DNA of 64,000 bases from Bacteroidota bacterium. Its GTDB lineage: Bacteria > Bacteroidota > Bacteroidia > Bacteroidales > Lentimicrobiaceae. The translations under genes and the position numbers were made by a program. Below the pieces are notes generated by a model. It was not told the DNA's origin. It searched no databases and worked only from the letters and a program-made list of their open reading frames with translations. Below are positions 8,559-16,996 of this stretch, one piece after another. The stretch is from assembly GCA_009773455.1 (NCBI GenBank), contig WSXU01000018.1, forward strand, positions 61,235 through 125,234, written 5' to 3'. Each line of letters begins with the position of its first letter. Positions within the stretch are counted from its first letter, which is position 1.

Positions 8559-9662
8559 ATGTATAAATATCCTGTTTATCAGCCATCACTGAAAGGCAAC
8601 GAAAGAAAATATGTAAACGATTGCATCGACACCAACTGGTTGTCGTGGCAAGGTAAATATGTTAAAGAGTTCGAACAGGGATTTGCAAGGTATATTGGGG
8701 TGAATTATGCAACCAGTACCTGCAATGCAACAGTCGGACTTCATCTGGCACTTGTGGCCCTGGGAATCAGTCCCGATGATGAAGTAATTATTCCCACACT
8801 TACCTATGTTGCTTCTGCCAATGCAATTGTATATTGTGGCGCCAAACCGGTGTTTGTAGATTCATTGCCCGACACATGGCAGATGGATCCTGCCGATGTC
8901 AGAAAAAAAATAACCCCCAAAACAAAAGCCATTATGGCTGTTCATATTTATGGGCATCCCTGCGAAATGGATGAACTGATCAGTATTGCCAGGGAATATG
9001 ACCTCTTCCTGATAGAGGATGTGGCAGAGGGTTTCGGATCAAAGTATAAAGGGAAGTACGCCGGCACATTCGGTGATGTAAGCGTATTCAGTTTCTTTGG
9101 AAATAAAACCATCACAACCGGTGAAGGTGGAATGGTTGTTACCAACAATAAAACCATATACGACCGGGCTTATCTTTACAAGGGACAGGGCCTGGCACGT
9201 TACCGGGAGTACTGGCATGAAGTGGTCGGCTTCAACTACAGGATGACAAATATTGCAGCGGCTATCGGCCTTGCTCAACTCGAAAGGGCCGATGAACTGA
9301 TTGCCAGAAAAATTGAAATCGCCGGCCTGTACAACGAATTTCTGAAAGATCTTCCGGTTACACCTCATCACCCGGTAGGCGACATTGTGCATACTTTCTG
9401 GATGTACTCAATACTGACCAGTGACGCCGAAACCAGGGTTTTATTGAGAAATCATCTTAAGGAGCATGGTGTTGAAACACGTCCCGTATTTCACCCGGTT
9501 CATACCATGCCCATGTACAACGAGAATTATCATCAGCACAAGGTTGCTGAAGATCTGGGGTGGCGTGGCATCAACCTGCCGAGTTATCCCGACCTGAGCA
9601 GGGAAGATGTCATGGAAATTTGTTCTGTTATCAGGTCTTATTATAACAAAGCCAGGCAATGA
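8559..9662 (+). CDS. DegT/DnrJ/EryC1 aminotransferase, GDP-perosamine-synthase-like
   Basis: A 367-residue PLP-dependent sugar aminotransferase. The PLP lysine sits in 'FFGNKTITTGEGG' (about residue 182) and the cofactor aspartate in 'LIEDVAEGFG'. The N-terminal pattern 'YQPSLKGNERKYVNDC', 'NWLSWQGKYVKEFE' and 'VGFNYRMTNIAAAIGLAQLE' strongly resemble Per/RfbE GDP-perosamine synthases, which aminate GDP-4-keto-6-deoxymannose, the product of Gmd encoded at 50307-51425. I use the ATG at 8559; a TTG at 8505 would add 18 non-conserved residues. It overlaps the next gene by 4 bp (ATGA). Sugar identity is inference. Confidence 0.88.
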   Translation: MYKYPVYQPSLKGNERKYVNDCIDTNWLSWQGKYVKEFEQGFARYIGVNYATSTCNATVGLHLALVALGISPDDEVIIPTLTYVASANAIVYCGAKPVFVDSLPDTWQMDPADVRKKITPKTKAIMAVHIYGHPCEMDELISIAREYDLFLIEDVAEGFGSKYKGKYAGTFGDVSVFSFFGNKTITTGEGGMVVTNNKTIYDRAYLYKGQGLARYREYWHEVVGFNYRMTNIAAAIGLAQLERADELIARKIEIAGLYNEFLKDLPVTPHHPVGDIVHTFWMYSILTSDAETRVLLRNHLKEHGVETRPVFHPVHTMPMYNENYHQHKVAEDLGWRGINLPSYPDLSREDVMEICSVIRSYYNKARQ

Positions 9663-10705
9663 AATTTGAAATCTATGGATCGGATCAGGAAGGCTGGACA
9701 GAAGCACTCAGGAGAATTTCGCCTGAGAACTCAGACATAAATTTCCTTCCCGATTGGTATGATACCTGGAGAGTCTATGAACAGGCTGTTCCAAAGTGCA
9801 TTGTAGCAGAAATTGACGGATTTATATTTATATATCCTTTTTTTATCAAGCCCATCGAAGGGTATGATCTTGATAAAACCTATTTTGATATACAGACGGC
9901 CTATGGTTACGGAGGTGTCATTACAAACCGGACTGATCTCCCCAACGCTGTCATCCAAAAATTCAACAGTAATGTCAATAACTGGTTGTTTGAAAACAAT
10001 GTTGTTGCTGAGTTTATCCGTGAACATCCATTGCTGAACCACTGCAGACGCGATGCCGCATATCTTAAAGTAAGACAGAATGTTTACATTGATACCAAAC
10101 GGGACTATAGTATCCCTGATAAAAAAGCCCGTCAGAATGTTTCAAAAGTTCTGAGAAATCCGGAAATCAGGGTTGAAATCGATGATGACCTGAGCCACCT
10201 TGATGAGTTTATCAGGTTGTACAACCTGAACATTATCAGGCTCAATATGAGCAACTATTATCATTTCCCTAAAGAATATTTCAATAAAGTAAGGGAATTA
10301 CTAGGTAAAAATGCCCGGCTGATTAACATTGTTTACCAGGATAAAATTATCAACAGCAATTTGTTTTTATTTTTCGGGAATAAGGGCACCATGCACCTGG
10401 CAGGTTCCGATCATGAATACCAGGCCATCAGGGGAAACGACCTGATGTACTATAGTGCCATTGAATTATCAAAAAACATGGGCCTCGAAATTCTGACCAT
10501 CGGAGGTGGAATGTCAGCAAATGAGGACGATAGTCTGTTTCGGTTTAAGAGTAAATTCAGCGACATTCACAAGGATGTGATGATCGGGAAAAAGATTGTT
10601 AATGCTGTTGTTTATGATAAGCTGGTGCTTCAATGGGCTGAAAAACATCCTGAACTGACTGAACAGTACAGAAATTTCTTCCTCAGATACCGGCAGGTTG
10701 ACTAG
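9659..10705 (+). CDS. FemAB/GNAT-fold acyltransferase of an EPS cluster
   Basis: A 348-residue cytosolic protein with the two-lobed GNAT architecture of FemAB-like (peptidoglycan bridge-forming / BioF2-like) proteins. The recognisable part is the C-terminal 'MHLAGSDHEYQAIRGNDLMYYSAIEL' region (split: MHLAGSDHEYQAIRG and NDLMYYSAIEL), the substrate-binding half of the fold. Such proteins transfer aminoacyl or acyl groups to amines. Its start overlaps the stop of the perosamine-synthase-like aminotransferase by 4 bp, so acylation of the 4-amino sugar made by that enzyme is the natural hypothesis. It faces the minus-strand decoration block and ends the first plus-strand run. Confidence 0.75.
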   Translation: MKFEIYGSDQEGWTEALRRISPENSDINFLPDWYDTWRVYEQAVPKCIVAEIDGFIFIYPFFIKPIEGYDLDKTYFDIQTAYGYGGVITNRTDLPNAVIQKFNSNVNNWLFENNVVAEFIREHPLLNHCRRDAAYLKVRQNVYIDTKRDYSIPDKKARQNVSKVLRNPEIRVEIDDDLSHLDEFIRLYNLNIIRLNMSNYYHFPKEYFNKVRELLGKNARLINIVYQDKIINSNLFLFFGNKGTMHLAGSDHEYQAIRGNDLMYYSAIELSKNMGLEILTIGGGMSANEDDSLFRFKSKFSDIHKDVMIGKKIVNAVVYDKLVLQWAEKHPELTEQYRNFFLRYRQVD

Positions 10706-10710
10706 TGTGA

Positions 10711-10790
10711 TGCCGGTTTGAATTTTTACCGGTTGAGTATACCTCCGGAACTGGAATCCATCAGATCATACCGGCCTTCCCGGAGGCCTT
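10711..10790. terminator. hairpin-rich convergent intergenic region
   Basis: Between convergent genes are two hairpins: CCGGT-N10-ACCGG (10713-10732), and CCTCCGG (10742-10748) with CCGGAGG (10780-10786), the latter containing a nested GGCCT/AGGCC. No long T-run follows, so terminator function is plausible but not proven. Confidence 0.4.
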
Positions 10791-10805
10791 CAGGCCCGGA
10801 AACTG

Positions 10806-11774
10806 TCAAAGATTATCAAGGACCTTATCTTTTTTCATATCCACGACCAGCTTCCTGGTGAACAACTCGGCCCCGAGTTTATTCATATGGGTAGAATTAT
10901 AGAAATATCGTTTACTATACGACATGGTATCTTTCGTATAATCATAATACGGAACACTGTAATCATGGCTGAATTTCCTGAAAACATTCATGATCTCGTC
11001 GTAATTCTTAACAAATAACTGTCCTTCGATATATTCCGGAGGACTAACAAAAATCAGCCTGATATTTTTTTCCCTGCATTCCCTGATGTACTTTTCGAAC
11101 AGGCGAACTGTGGCAGGATCCAGATCCATATTGAACTCATTAATCTCCTCTTTTGCTTTTTCAAAATCAGAATTCCAGACCATATCTTTTCCCTGATATC
11201 CCTTGATCCTGTCGGGTGTATAATTTTTTGATCCAAACCTCAGTTTCAGGGCGGCGTATACTGTTTTCCATTTCCCTGAATACCTCATCAGGGGCAGGCG
11301 GTAATCGAGATAATCATATCCTTCATAACCGGCGATGGCGTTTGCGACCGCTGTATCATCCATCATATAGGGCAGGAACTGTTCAAGATTAAACAAATCA
11401 GGTCTTTTGCCAAGGGTCATGATATCTACCGCATGAATGATTACTTCAGGCTTCTCATTGTATTTAAGCAACAAGCGGTGTCTCAGGTTCTGAAGCAGGA
11501 AATTATGGCCGTTAAGGCCTACATTGTAAACCGATATGCCCAGACTGTCAGTCATAATCTTCGGGTCGAAATGCACCCAGGCTCTCGAGCCTCCGTAAAT
11601 GATCAGATCATCGTTTACTTTTCCATTATAGATATCATTCCATACGCCAAATTCCCCGTTTCTGGACTGACGAAGGCTATCTGAAAAGAATCTGTCGAGC
11701 AGCCAGGCACAAACGATAAGGGGAAGTACGAAAATCAGTATTGTTATCAGAAACTTTTTCATAGCCGGATACAT
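10806..11774 (-). CDS. membrane-anchored SGNH-like protein (DltD/AlgX-like accessory)
   Basis: 322 residues with one N-terminal transmembrane helix and a periplasmic SGNH-like domain. The block I serine lies in 'IIYGGSRAWVHFDP', a block II-like Asn in 'YNVGLNGHNF', and the C-terminal 'NSTHMNKLGAELFT' supplies the histidine. This single-anchor plus SGNH layout is that of DltD and of the accessory proteins that act with MBOAT acyltransferases. It starts 8 bp after the MBOAT gene and is the last gene of the minus-strand run beginning with the FkbH-like gene. Its likely role is moving or editing an acyl group on the polysaccharide in the periplasm. The family is clear; the reaction is inferred. 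Confidence 0.8.
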   Translation of the reverse strand: MYPAMKKFLITILIFVLPLIVCAWLLDRFFSDSLRQSRNGEFGVWNDIYNGKVNDDLIIYGGSRAWVHFDPKIMTDSLGISVYNVGLNGHNFLLQNLRHRLLLKYNEKPEVIIHAVDIMTLGKRPDLFNLEQFLPYMMDDTAVANAIAGYEGYDYLDYRLPLMRYSGKWKTVYAALKLRFGSKNYTPDRIKGYQGKDMVWNSDFEKAKEEINEFNMDLDPATVRLFEKYIRECREKNIRLIFVSPPEYIEGQLFVKNYDEIMNVFRKFSHDYSVPYYDYTKDTMSYSKRYFYNSTHMNKLGAELFTRKLVVDMKKDKVLDNL

Positions 11775-11782
11775 TATACAGG

Positions 11783-12964
11783 TCAGAATTGGAAATAGAT
11801 AAACTCTTTACCTGAAGCAGCAAAAAAGAAAATTGTAATTATCAGCAGGTAATATATCCCCCAGCGGACTGGCTTCGAGAACCTCTTACCGATGTCACCA
11901 ATCGCATACTCATTGCTTTTGCCCAACCATTCAACAATAAAAAGCACGATGATAAACAACATCGTAATGATGGCACCTGATTTATTTGTTACCACCGGAA
12001 GTGAAAACAAAGATGTGGAAACAAGTTTTCCGTAGAAACTGAAAGCATCAGAAATATTGTCAGCCCTGAAAATTACAAAGCCAACCATGGCCATAAGAAA
12101 AACACCCACCATATTTCTGAATTCGGTGAAAGATGGTACCAGTTTACCTTTCAGCGATTTCTTCTTCTTGAAAATTTTACCACGTAAAATCAAAGGGATA
12201 TAATAGGCTCCGTGGAGTAACCCGAAGAGCACGAATGTCCAGTTGGCGCCATGCCAGATCCCGATGATCAGGAAGTTGATCATGATGGCCAGTATCAGGC
12301 CCCTGTTGCCCAGATCCCTGAACTGGATTGATAAGGGTGTAAAAACATAATCAGTAAGCCAGGAGGTCAGCGAAATGTGCCATCTTTGCCAGAATTCAGC
12401 AATATTCTGAGAGAAAAACGGAAAATCAAAGTTTTTGGTAATATTGAAACCGATTAGTCTGGCAAAACCGATTGCCATATCCGAGTACCCTGAAAAGTCA
12501 GCATAAATCTGGATCGTGTAAAAGAAAAGTCCCAGCATCAGTGAACTGGCCGGCAGTGCTTCGAAATTACCAAAAACCTCATTTGTGACCGTGGCACAAT
12601 TATCAGCAACAACCAGTTTTTTAAACAATCCCCACAGTATCTGACGAAATCCGTCAACGGCCTGCTCATAATTAAATTCCCGCTTTTTCTCAAATTGGGG
12701 AACCAGGAGACCAGCTCTGTCAATCGGGCCCGAAATCAGACTCGGAAAGAAAGAGACATAAGAGAAAAAAACAACCCAATCTTTACAGGGCTTGATTTTT
12801 CCTCTGTCAATATCGAGCAGATAACTTATGGTACGGAAAGTATAGAAACTGATTCCAAGCGGAAGGATAATCCGGATGGTATGAAGGCTGAGATTGATGT
12901 TTATGGCAGCAAAGGCATCAAGAAGAAATGAAGAAGTTAAAATACTTGAATACAAACAATCCAC
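11783..12964 (-). pseudogene. MBOAT O-acyltransferase (AlgI/DltB family), C-terminal fragment after frameshift
   Basis: This frame encodes most of an MBOAT acyltransferase: 'IILPLGISFYTFRTISYLL', 'FFPSLISGPIDRAG', 'FFYTIQIYADFSGYSDMAIG', and the catalytic histidine region 'IGIWHGANWTFVLFG' followed by LLHG. MBOAT proteins move acyl groups across or onto the outer face of the membrane. The usual N-terminus lies in another frame at 12918-13229; the two overlap by 47 bp and together give the usual length of about 480 residues. The GTG start at 12964 gives a non-homologous N-terminus, so independent translation of an active enzyme is doubtful. It is unclear whether this is a real mutation, a slippage switch or an assembly error. 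Confidence 0.85.
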
Positions 12965-13229
12965 CGATACCCTGCAGCAGACCTATATATAGCAGCCATT
13001 TCCGTCGTGATGGGTTTTCTGTTTTTTCAATAGAAATTCCCAACAGATAATTCAGGGCTGATACACCGATGAGCAAAAACAAAAACCGCCAGTCCCACCA
13101 TCCGTAAAAGAAATAACTCCCGCCAAGTACAAGAAGATTCTGGAGTTTATAATTACCCTTAAATACGAACCAATACAATAAAAAGAATACAAAAAAGAAA
13201 ACTGTAAATGGTAATGAATTGAAAACCAT
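12918..13229 (-). pseudogene. MBOAT O-acyltransferase, N-terminal fragment before frameshift
   Basis: 103 residues matching the canonical AlgI/DltB N-terminus: 'MVFNSLPFTVFFFVFFLLYW', then 'LVLGGSYFFYGWWDWRFLF', 'NYLLGISIEKTEN' and 'FVFKYFNFFISS'. The frame then stops at TGA inside a TTC-rich stretch. The matching continuation is in the +1 frame, in the gene fragment 11783-12964. The site (minus strand ATTTCTTCTTGATG) contains imperfect TTCTT repeats, a plausible slippage point. The fragment follows the VOC gene by about 60 bp. Confidence 0.85.
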
Positions 13230-13290
13230 GTATTTTCGTATTTATGTTTTGCGTTTTCTAATTAATAAAAAGTAAAAGGGGCAAACAGGT

Positions 13291-13692
13291 TTACTTTTCA
13301 ATCAGTTCGATCAGATGCGTATCAGGAGAAAAGAGGAAAATACACCGCTTACCTTCGAATGCTTCGGAATAGAAATACTCCATCGGTCTGTAATCCATTT
13401 GTTCCAGTTCAGAAACCGTTGCCGTAATATTATCCACCTTATAGCCGATATGATAATAGGTTACGCGTTTTTTAACCAGCCTTGCGACAACTGAATCTTC
13501 GCTGCACGATTCAACCAGTTCGATAAAGCTTTCATCCGCCATCTTCACAAAGCATACATTCACATTCTGCGATCCTATCGCAATGACAGGTGAAATGTTA
13601 TCAGGACCAAAAAGTTCAGAATAATGCTTTATTGCATCATCCATGTTGTCGACCAGGGTACCTACATGATGAAACTGAAGACGGTTTTCCAT
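13291..13692 (-). CDS. VOC-family metalloprotein (glyoxalase / epimerase-like)
   Basis: 133 residues forming two beta-alpha-beta-beta-beta units of the vicinal oxygen chelate superfamily. Probable metal ligands are the His in 'LQFHHVGTLVDNM', the Glu in 'SFIELVES', the His in 'YYHIGYKVDN' and the Glu in 'HLIELIEK', an arrangement like methylmalonyl-CoA epimerase. It lies 58 bp after the acyl carrier protein and before the MBOAT gene. A role in epimerising or rearranging the carrier-bound acyl group is possible, but no substrate can be assigned. Confidence 0.8.
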   Translation of the reverse strand: MENRLQFHHVGTLVDNMDDAIKHYSELFGPDNISPVIAIGSQNVNVCFVKMADESFIELVESCSEDSVVARLVKKRVTYYHIGYKVDNITATVSELEQMDYRPMEYFYSEAFEGKRCIFLFSPDTHLIELIEK

Positions 13693-13750
13693 CGGAATAA
13701 TTGTTTTTCAGTAAAAGAGAAATACTGCTGAAATAATTTCTGGCAGCAGG

Positions 13751-13990
13751 TTATTTCTTTGCCAGGATAGAATCAGTTAATTCGCCTATGTTTTTCCAGC
13801 TCTGGATTTCCTTGGATGTGAAGCGCACCTTAAAATGCTTTTCGATGGATACAACAAGATGAATGTGCGTCAGTGAATCCCACTCTTCCACGTCATTGGC
13901 AGTCGTATCAAATGTCAGAACCACTTCTTCATTGTCAAGTGTATCCCTGAAAATCTCCTGTAACTGAATCAAAACCTCATTTTTATCCAT
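13751..13990 (-). CDS. acyl carrier protein
   Basis: A 79-residue helical carrier protein with the phosphopantetheine attachment site 'EEWDSLTHIHLV', Ser39 carrying the arm. Length and the acidic helix II fit stand-alone ACPs of secondary metabolism and polysaccharide modification rather than housekeeping AcpP. It overlaps the methyltransferase gene by 8 bp and lies one gene from the FkbH-like protein. FkbH-type enzymes are known to load three-carbon units on such carriers. It needs a phosphopantetheinyl transferase from elsewhere. Confidence 0.92.
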   Translation of the reverse strand: MDKNEVLIQLQEIFRDTLDNEEVVLTFDTTANDVEEWDSLTHIHLVVSIEKHFKVRFTSKEIQSWKNIGELTDSILAKK

Positions 13991-14900
13991 TGTTATTGTC
14001 TTTAAGTTTTACAATTGCTGCATACATTACCGGAACTTTAAATTTGTCAGCGAGTTTATCGCTTACCCGCTCAGAAGCAACTTTCCTTTCATCAAGAATG
14101 GTCAATCCTGCCTGAGATATAAGTTCCCTTATTTCCTGTTCATTGTTAAAAAGGTAGATATGGTCAATCATTGGTGCATTGATGGGGGCAGAAACAAATG
14201 AGATACCATCTTTCCCTATCAGACATCCTATTTTCTTTAGCAAAGCAAGCGGGTCTTCCACATGTTCCAGAACTTCGCCCATGGTAACAAAACTATAGGT
14301 ATGTTCTTCGGTAAAATCGAAAATATTCATCAGATGAAAATGAATTTTCCGGGAATCAACAATACCTCTGGACAGTTTCAGTGAGCACTTACTGATATCT
14401 ATTAAATCAAATTGCCTGATTTCCGGGCATAGTTTCATTGCTTCATATACGTAAAGCCCGTGCCCTCCGCCGATCTCAAGGTAACTTCCCAATTTTCCGG
14501 CAGATTGTTTCAGGTGATGCAGAAAAAAGTCAAGCCGTTCATATTGTTCGAACCATAAAAACTGGGCAAGAACAAGACCATGCATATGATAGGTCATCAC
14601 TTCCGGTCTGCAGTAAACCCTTTTCTCAACTTCACTGAATGACGATGACGAATATCTTCCTTCCCTGGCAAAACTAATCCGTTCCTGACCCATATCGCCG
14701 ATCATTCGCAGATAACAATCGATTCCAAAATCAAGGTTAAGTTTTTGCTTGAAAAGATAATTTTCATACCTGGCTAAAAAGCCATTGGCCAGTGCTGAGT
14801 GATCCTCGCCCAGATAACTGAGATTCTGTCTTAATTTGGCACAATGGGAAGGACTTTTCTTGTCCAGCTTATCAAGAATCAATTCCAAATAATTTCCCAT
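13983..14900 (-). CDS. class I SAM-dependent methyltransferase
   Basis: 305 residues. The SAM-binding motif I is 'YLEIGGGHGLYVYE' around residues 137-150, followed by 'FDLIDISKCSLKLSRG' (motif II acid) and 'SFVTMGEVLEHVEDPLALL' (motif post I/III), the pattern of the Methyltransf_12/UbiE-like group. The N-terminal ~130 residues are a helical extension. It sits between the FkbH-like gene (17 bp) and the ACP gene (8-bp overlap). It may O-methylate the carrier-bound unit, as methyltransferases do in methoxymalonyl-ACP pathways, or a sugar; the sequence does not decide. Confidence 0.85.
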   Translation of the reverse strand: MGNYLELILDKLDKKSPSHCAKLRQNLSYLGEDHSALANGFLARYENYLFKQKLNLDFGIDCYLRMIGDMGQERISFAREGRYSSSSFSEVEKRVYCRPEVMTYHMHGLVLAQFLWFEQYERLDFFLHHLKQSAGKLGSYLEIGGGHGLYVYEAMKLCPEIRQFDLIDISKCSLKLSRGIVDSRKIHFHLMNIFDFTEEHTYSFVTMGEVLEHVEDPLALLKKIGCLIGKDGISFVSAPINAPMIDHIYLFNNEQEIRELISQAGLTILDERKVASERVSDKLADKFKVPVMYAAIVKLKDNNNG

Positions 14901-14917
14901 AACCAGGAATTTGGTGA

Positions 14918-16639
14918 CTATTTCTCTTTAATAAAAGTAGTCCGGTCCGAATATGCTTCCAGATCCAGCATCCAGTATCCATCTCTGAAAACAAATCCAA
15001 GTCCTTTGTAATGGTCTTCAACCATACCATTTTTACTCGTAGGTATATATTCTCCCTTTAATGTCCTGAATCCCTTCTGCAGCCCCCTGTTTACCAGGGT
15101 ATTAAGTACAAAATTTTCCATTCCTCTCTTGAGGACACGACAACTCATGAACCATGTGTCAATAAACAATGAACGATCACCCTCCTTTTTGAGAATAATG
15201 ACGCAGATAAGCCCGTTATCCCCGAATTTATCCTCCAGTGTAAATGCAAAAGTAAGAAAATTATCGGAAGCCGAAATTACCTCAATATCAGACTCTGTAT
15301 AGCGGACAGTTCTAAGGTTAAACTGGTTTGACCTTTGCGACAACTGAGCTACACGGGGGGTGTTGAACTTTGAAAAAGGCTCAACCAACGACACCATGTT
15401 AAGGCTTTTCAGAAAATCATCTTCATTGGTGAAACTTTTCTGCATGATGCTGCGCTGAGCCTCCACCTGATACTGTTTGGTCCTTTCAGAATCTTCATTG
15501 GAATAGGAAACTGTTTCAAAAAGATTCAGGGTATACAGGTATTCGAGATAATCAGCCGGATCTTCAGGCAGTTCCGGAACGATGATGCCCGGAATGTTTT
15601 CCCTGACGATATTACGTTCAAACGGATTGTCATCCAGGAAAACCATGGAATCAAAACCAATATTTAAAATACTCTGGATCAACCTGATATTATCTGCCTT
15701 GTTATCCCAGTTGGCAACAAAAACAGCAATATCATCAAGCCTGATAACCATATCAGGATGGTTAATAAAAGGATCCTTTGCAACCGATTCAGTGTTTTTG
15801 CTGCAGATTGCGAGTATAATCCCCCGGTTCTGAAGCTTCTTGATCCAGTATTGAAATTCGGTAAATGCTTTACCAATGCCAAGACTGCCGATCTGAATAT
15901 TTTCAATCCCGTCATCTCCGATTACCCCGCCCCACATCGTATTGTCAAGATCAAGAATCAGGCATTTGTTGACCCTGCCATTCATGGCAGCGATCAGATC
16001 GAGCGTTTTTGATGCAATAGCAGGCAAAACATCAAGACTGATCACCATCTCTGTGTTGATATAGACCGATGTCTGAAAGTAAACACCCTTTCCGACGAGG
16101 TTCTGAATGGATGAAACTTCACACAGATAAAAACCGGCATGGCTTACTGAATACTGCATGAGTTCATAATTCAGTTTCCTGAGCTGAAAAAGAAAAGAAG
16201 ACTCAAGTTTATTGGCATAATTTCCGAAAACAGAATCATCGATTTCGGAATAATTATAATAGATGATTTTTGCATTCAGATTCGATCCTATACTTGATGC
16301 TATACCATCAATCAGTGCCATTTGTGAATCAGCCAGTGTTCCCTGCTCACCCGGCTTCATCTTGTTGTACTTCGCCAGCAATTTATGGGAGGATTGAAAA
16401 ATAATGACAATCTCCGGCTCATAGGCAAACAATTCAGAATTTGCATCAAACACCTGTCGCTCAACCTGGTTAAAGTCGGCTTCCCATATGCGTAGATCGA
16501 ATCCATATTCATAACCTGTGCCACGGAGCGCCTGTGTGAGAAACTGTGTGGCACTATCACCCAATACTGCTATTTTTATACTTTTCAGCTTTGAAAAGTC
16601 ATTTTTAAGGTTCTTGACCAGTTGCGTAAACGTTTTCAT
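14918..16639 (-). CDS. FkbH-like HAD-superfamily protein (glyceryl-ACP loading type)
   Basis: 573 residues in three parts: an N-terminal SGNH-like domain (GDSATQ at residues 27-32), a HAD-IIIC phosphatase domain with the catalytic 'LILDLDNTMWGGVIGDDG' at about 224-241 and 'VFLDDNPFERNIVRE' near 330, and a C-terminal GNAT-like domain beginning near 'SQRSNQFNLRTVRYTESD'. Characterised FkbH-type enzymes take 1,3-bisphosphoglycerate, remove phosphate and load a glyceryl group on an ACP. All catalytic aspartates are visible. It heads a minus-strand run with methyltransferase, ACP, VOC, MBOAT and SGNH genes, with candidate promoter elements just upstream. Family is confident; glyceryl as product is inference. 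Confidence 0.92.
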   Translation of the reverse strand: MKTFTQLVKNLKNDFSKLKSIKIAVLGDSATQFLTQALRGTGYEYGFDLRIWEADFNQVERQVFDANSELFAYEPEIVIIFQSSHKLLAKYNKMKPGEQGTLADSQMALIDGIASSIGSNLNAKIIYYNYSEIDDSVFGNYANKLESSFLFQLRKLNYELMQYSVSHAGFYLCEVSSIQNLVGKGVYFQTSVYINTEMVISLDVLPAIASKTLDLIAAMNGRVNKCLILDLDNTMWGGVIGDDGIENIQIGSLGIGKAFTEFQYWIKKLQNRGIILAICSKNTESVAKDPFINHPDMVIRLDDIAVFVANWDNKADNIRLIQSILNIGFDSMVFLDDNPFERNIVRENIPGIIVPELPEDPADYLEYLYTLNLFETVSYSNEDSERTKQYQVEAQRSIMQKSFTNEDDFLKSLNMVSLVEPFSKFNTPRVAQLSQRSNQFNLRTVRYTESDIEVISASDNFLTFAFTLEDKFGDNGLICVIILKKEGDRSLFIDTWFMSCRVLKRGMENFVLNTLVNRGLQKGFRTLKGEYIPTSKNGMVEDHYKGLGFVFRDGYWMLDLEAYSDRTTFIKEK

Positions 16640-16996
16640 AGCAAACTACAGAATAATAACATTTAACTTTCTTTTTCACCTGAGAAAGGCACAATTTCCC
16701 AAATTTACAAATTTACAGGCATCCGGCCAGCTGTTCGCCTTGCAAAAGCTACCAGGTTTTTCATTTCAAAATGGCATTCAAATGCTTTAACACAAAGAAA
16801 CTGCAATCTCTCACCTTGCTTAAACAACACTGGTAAACTGTGTTTTATGAGCTGCCTGACAAAGAATCCGGAAAATTTTCAAATCTGAATTGTAATGTGC
16901 ACAGTTCATTAACCATTAATGAAGAAAACCAGCATAAGTAACCAATCCGGAACTTTAAATGTCCGGGTTTCTTATCAGGGCTTTATACCGGCCCTT
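16640..16996. other. intergenic region, no gene
   Basis: 357 bp between the FkbH-like gene and the upstream SGNH gene, both on the minus strand. It contains two adjacent Bacteroidetes -7-like boxes near the FkbH end and a small GC hairpin near the SGNH stop (CCGGA/TCCGG around 16949-16968). No plausible coding frame is seen. Confidence 0.6.
16700..16715 (-). promoter_or_regulatory. tandem TAAATTTG boxes upstream of the FkbH-like gene
   Basis: On the minus strand TAAATTTG occurs twice back to back, each fitting the -7 consensus TAnnTTTG, 61-76 bp before the ATG at 16639. The nearest upstream TTTG is about 27 bp away, longer than the ideal spacing, so the call is tentative. Confidence 0.4.

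Noticed and set aside
12918..12964. Programmed +1 frameshifting in the MBOAT gene
   Set aside because: The TCT TGA site lacks the CTT TGA slippery codon and upstream Shine-Dalgarno-like stimulator of prfB; mutation, slippage or an assembly indel is simpler.
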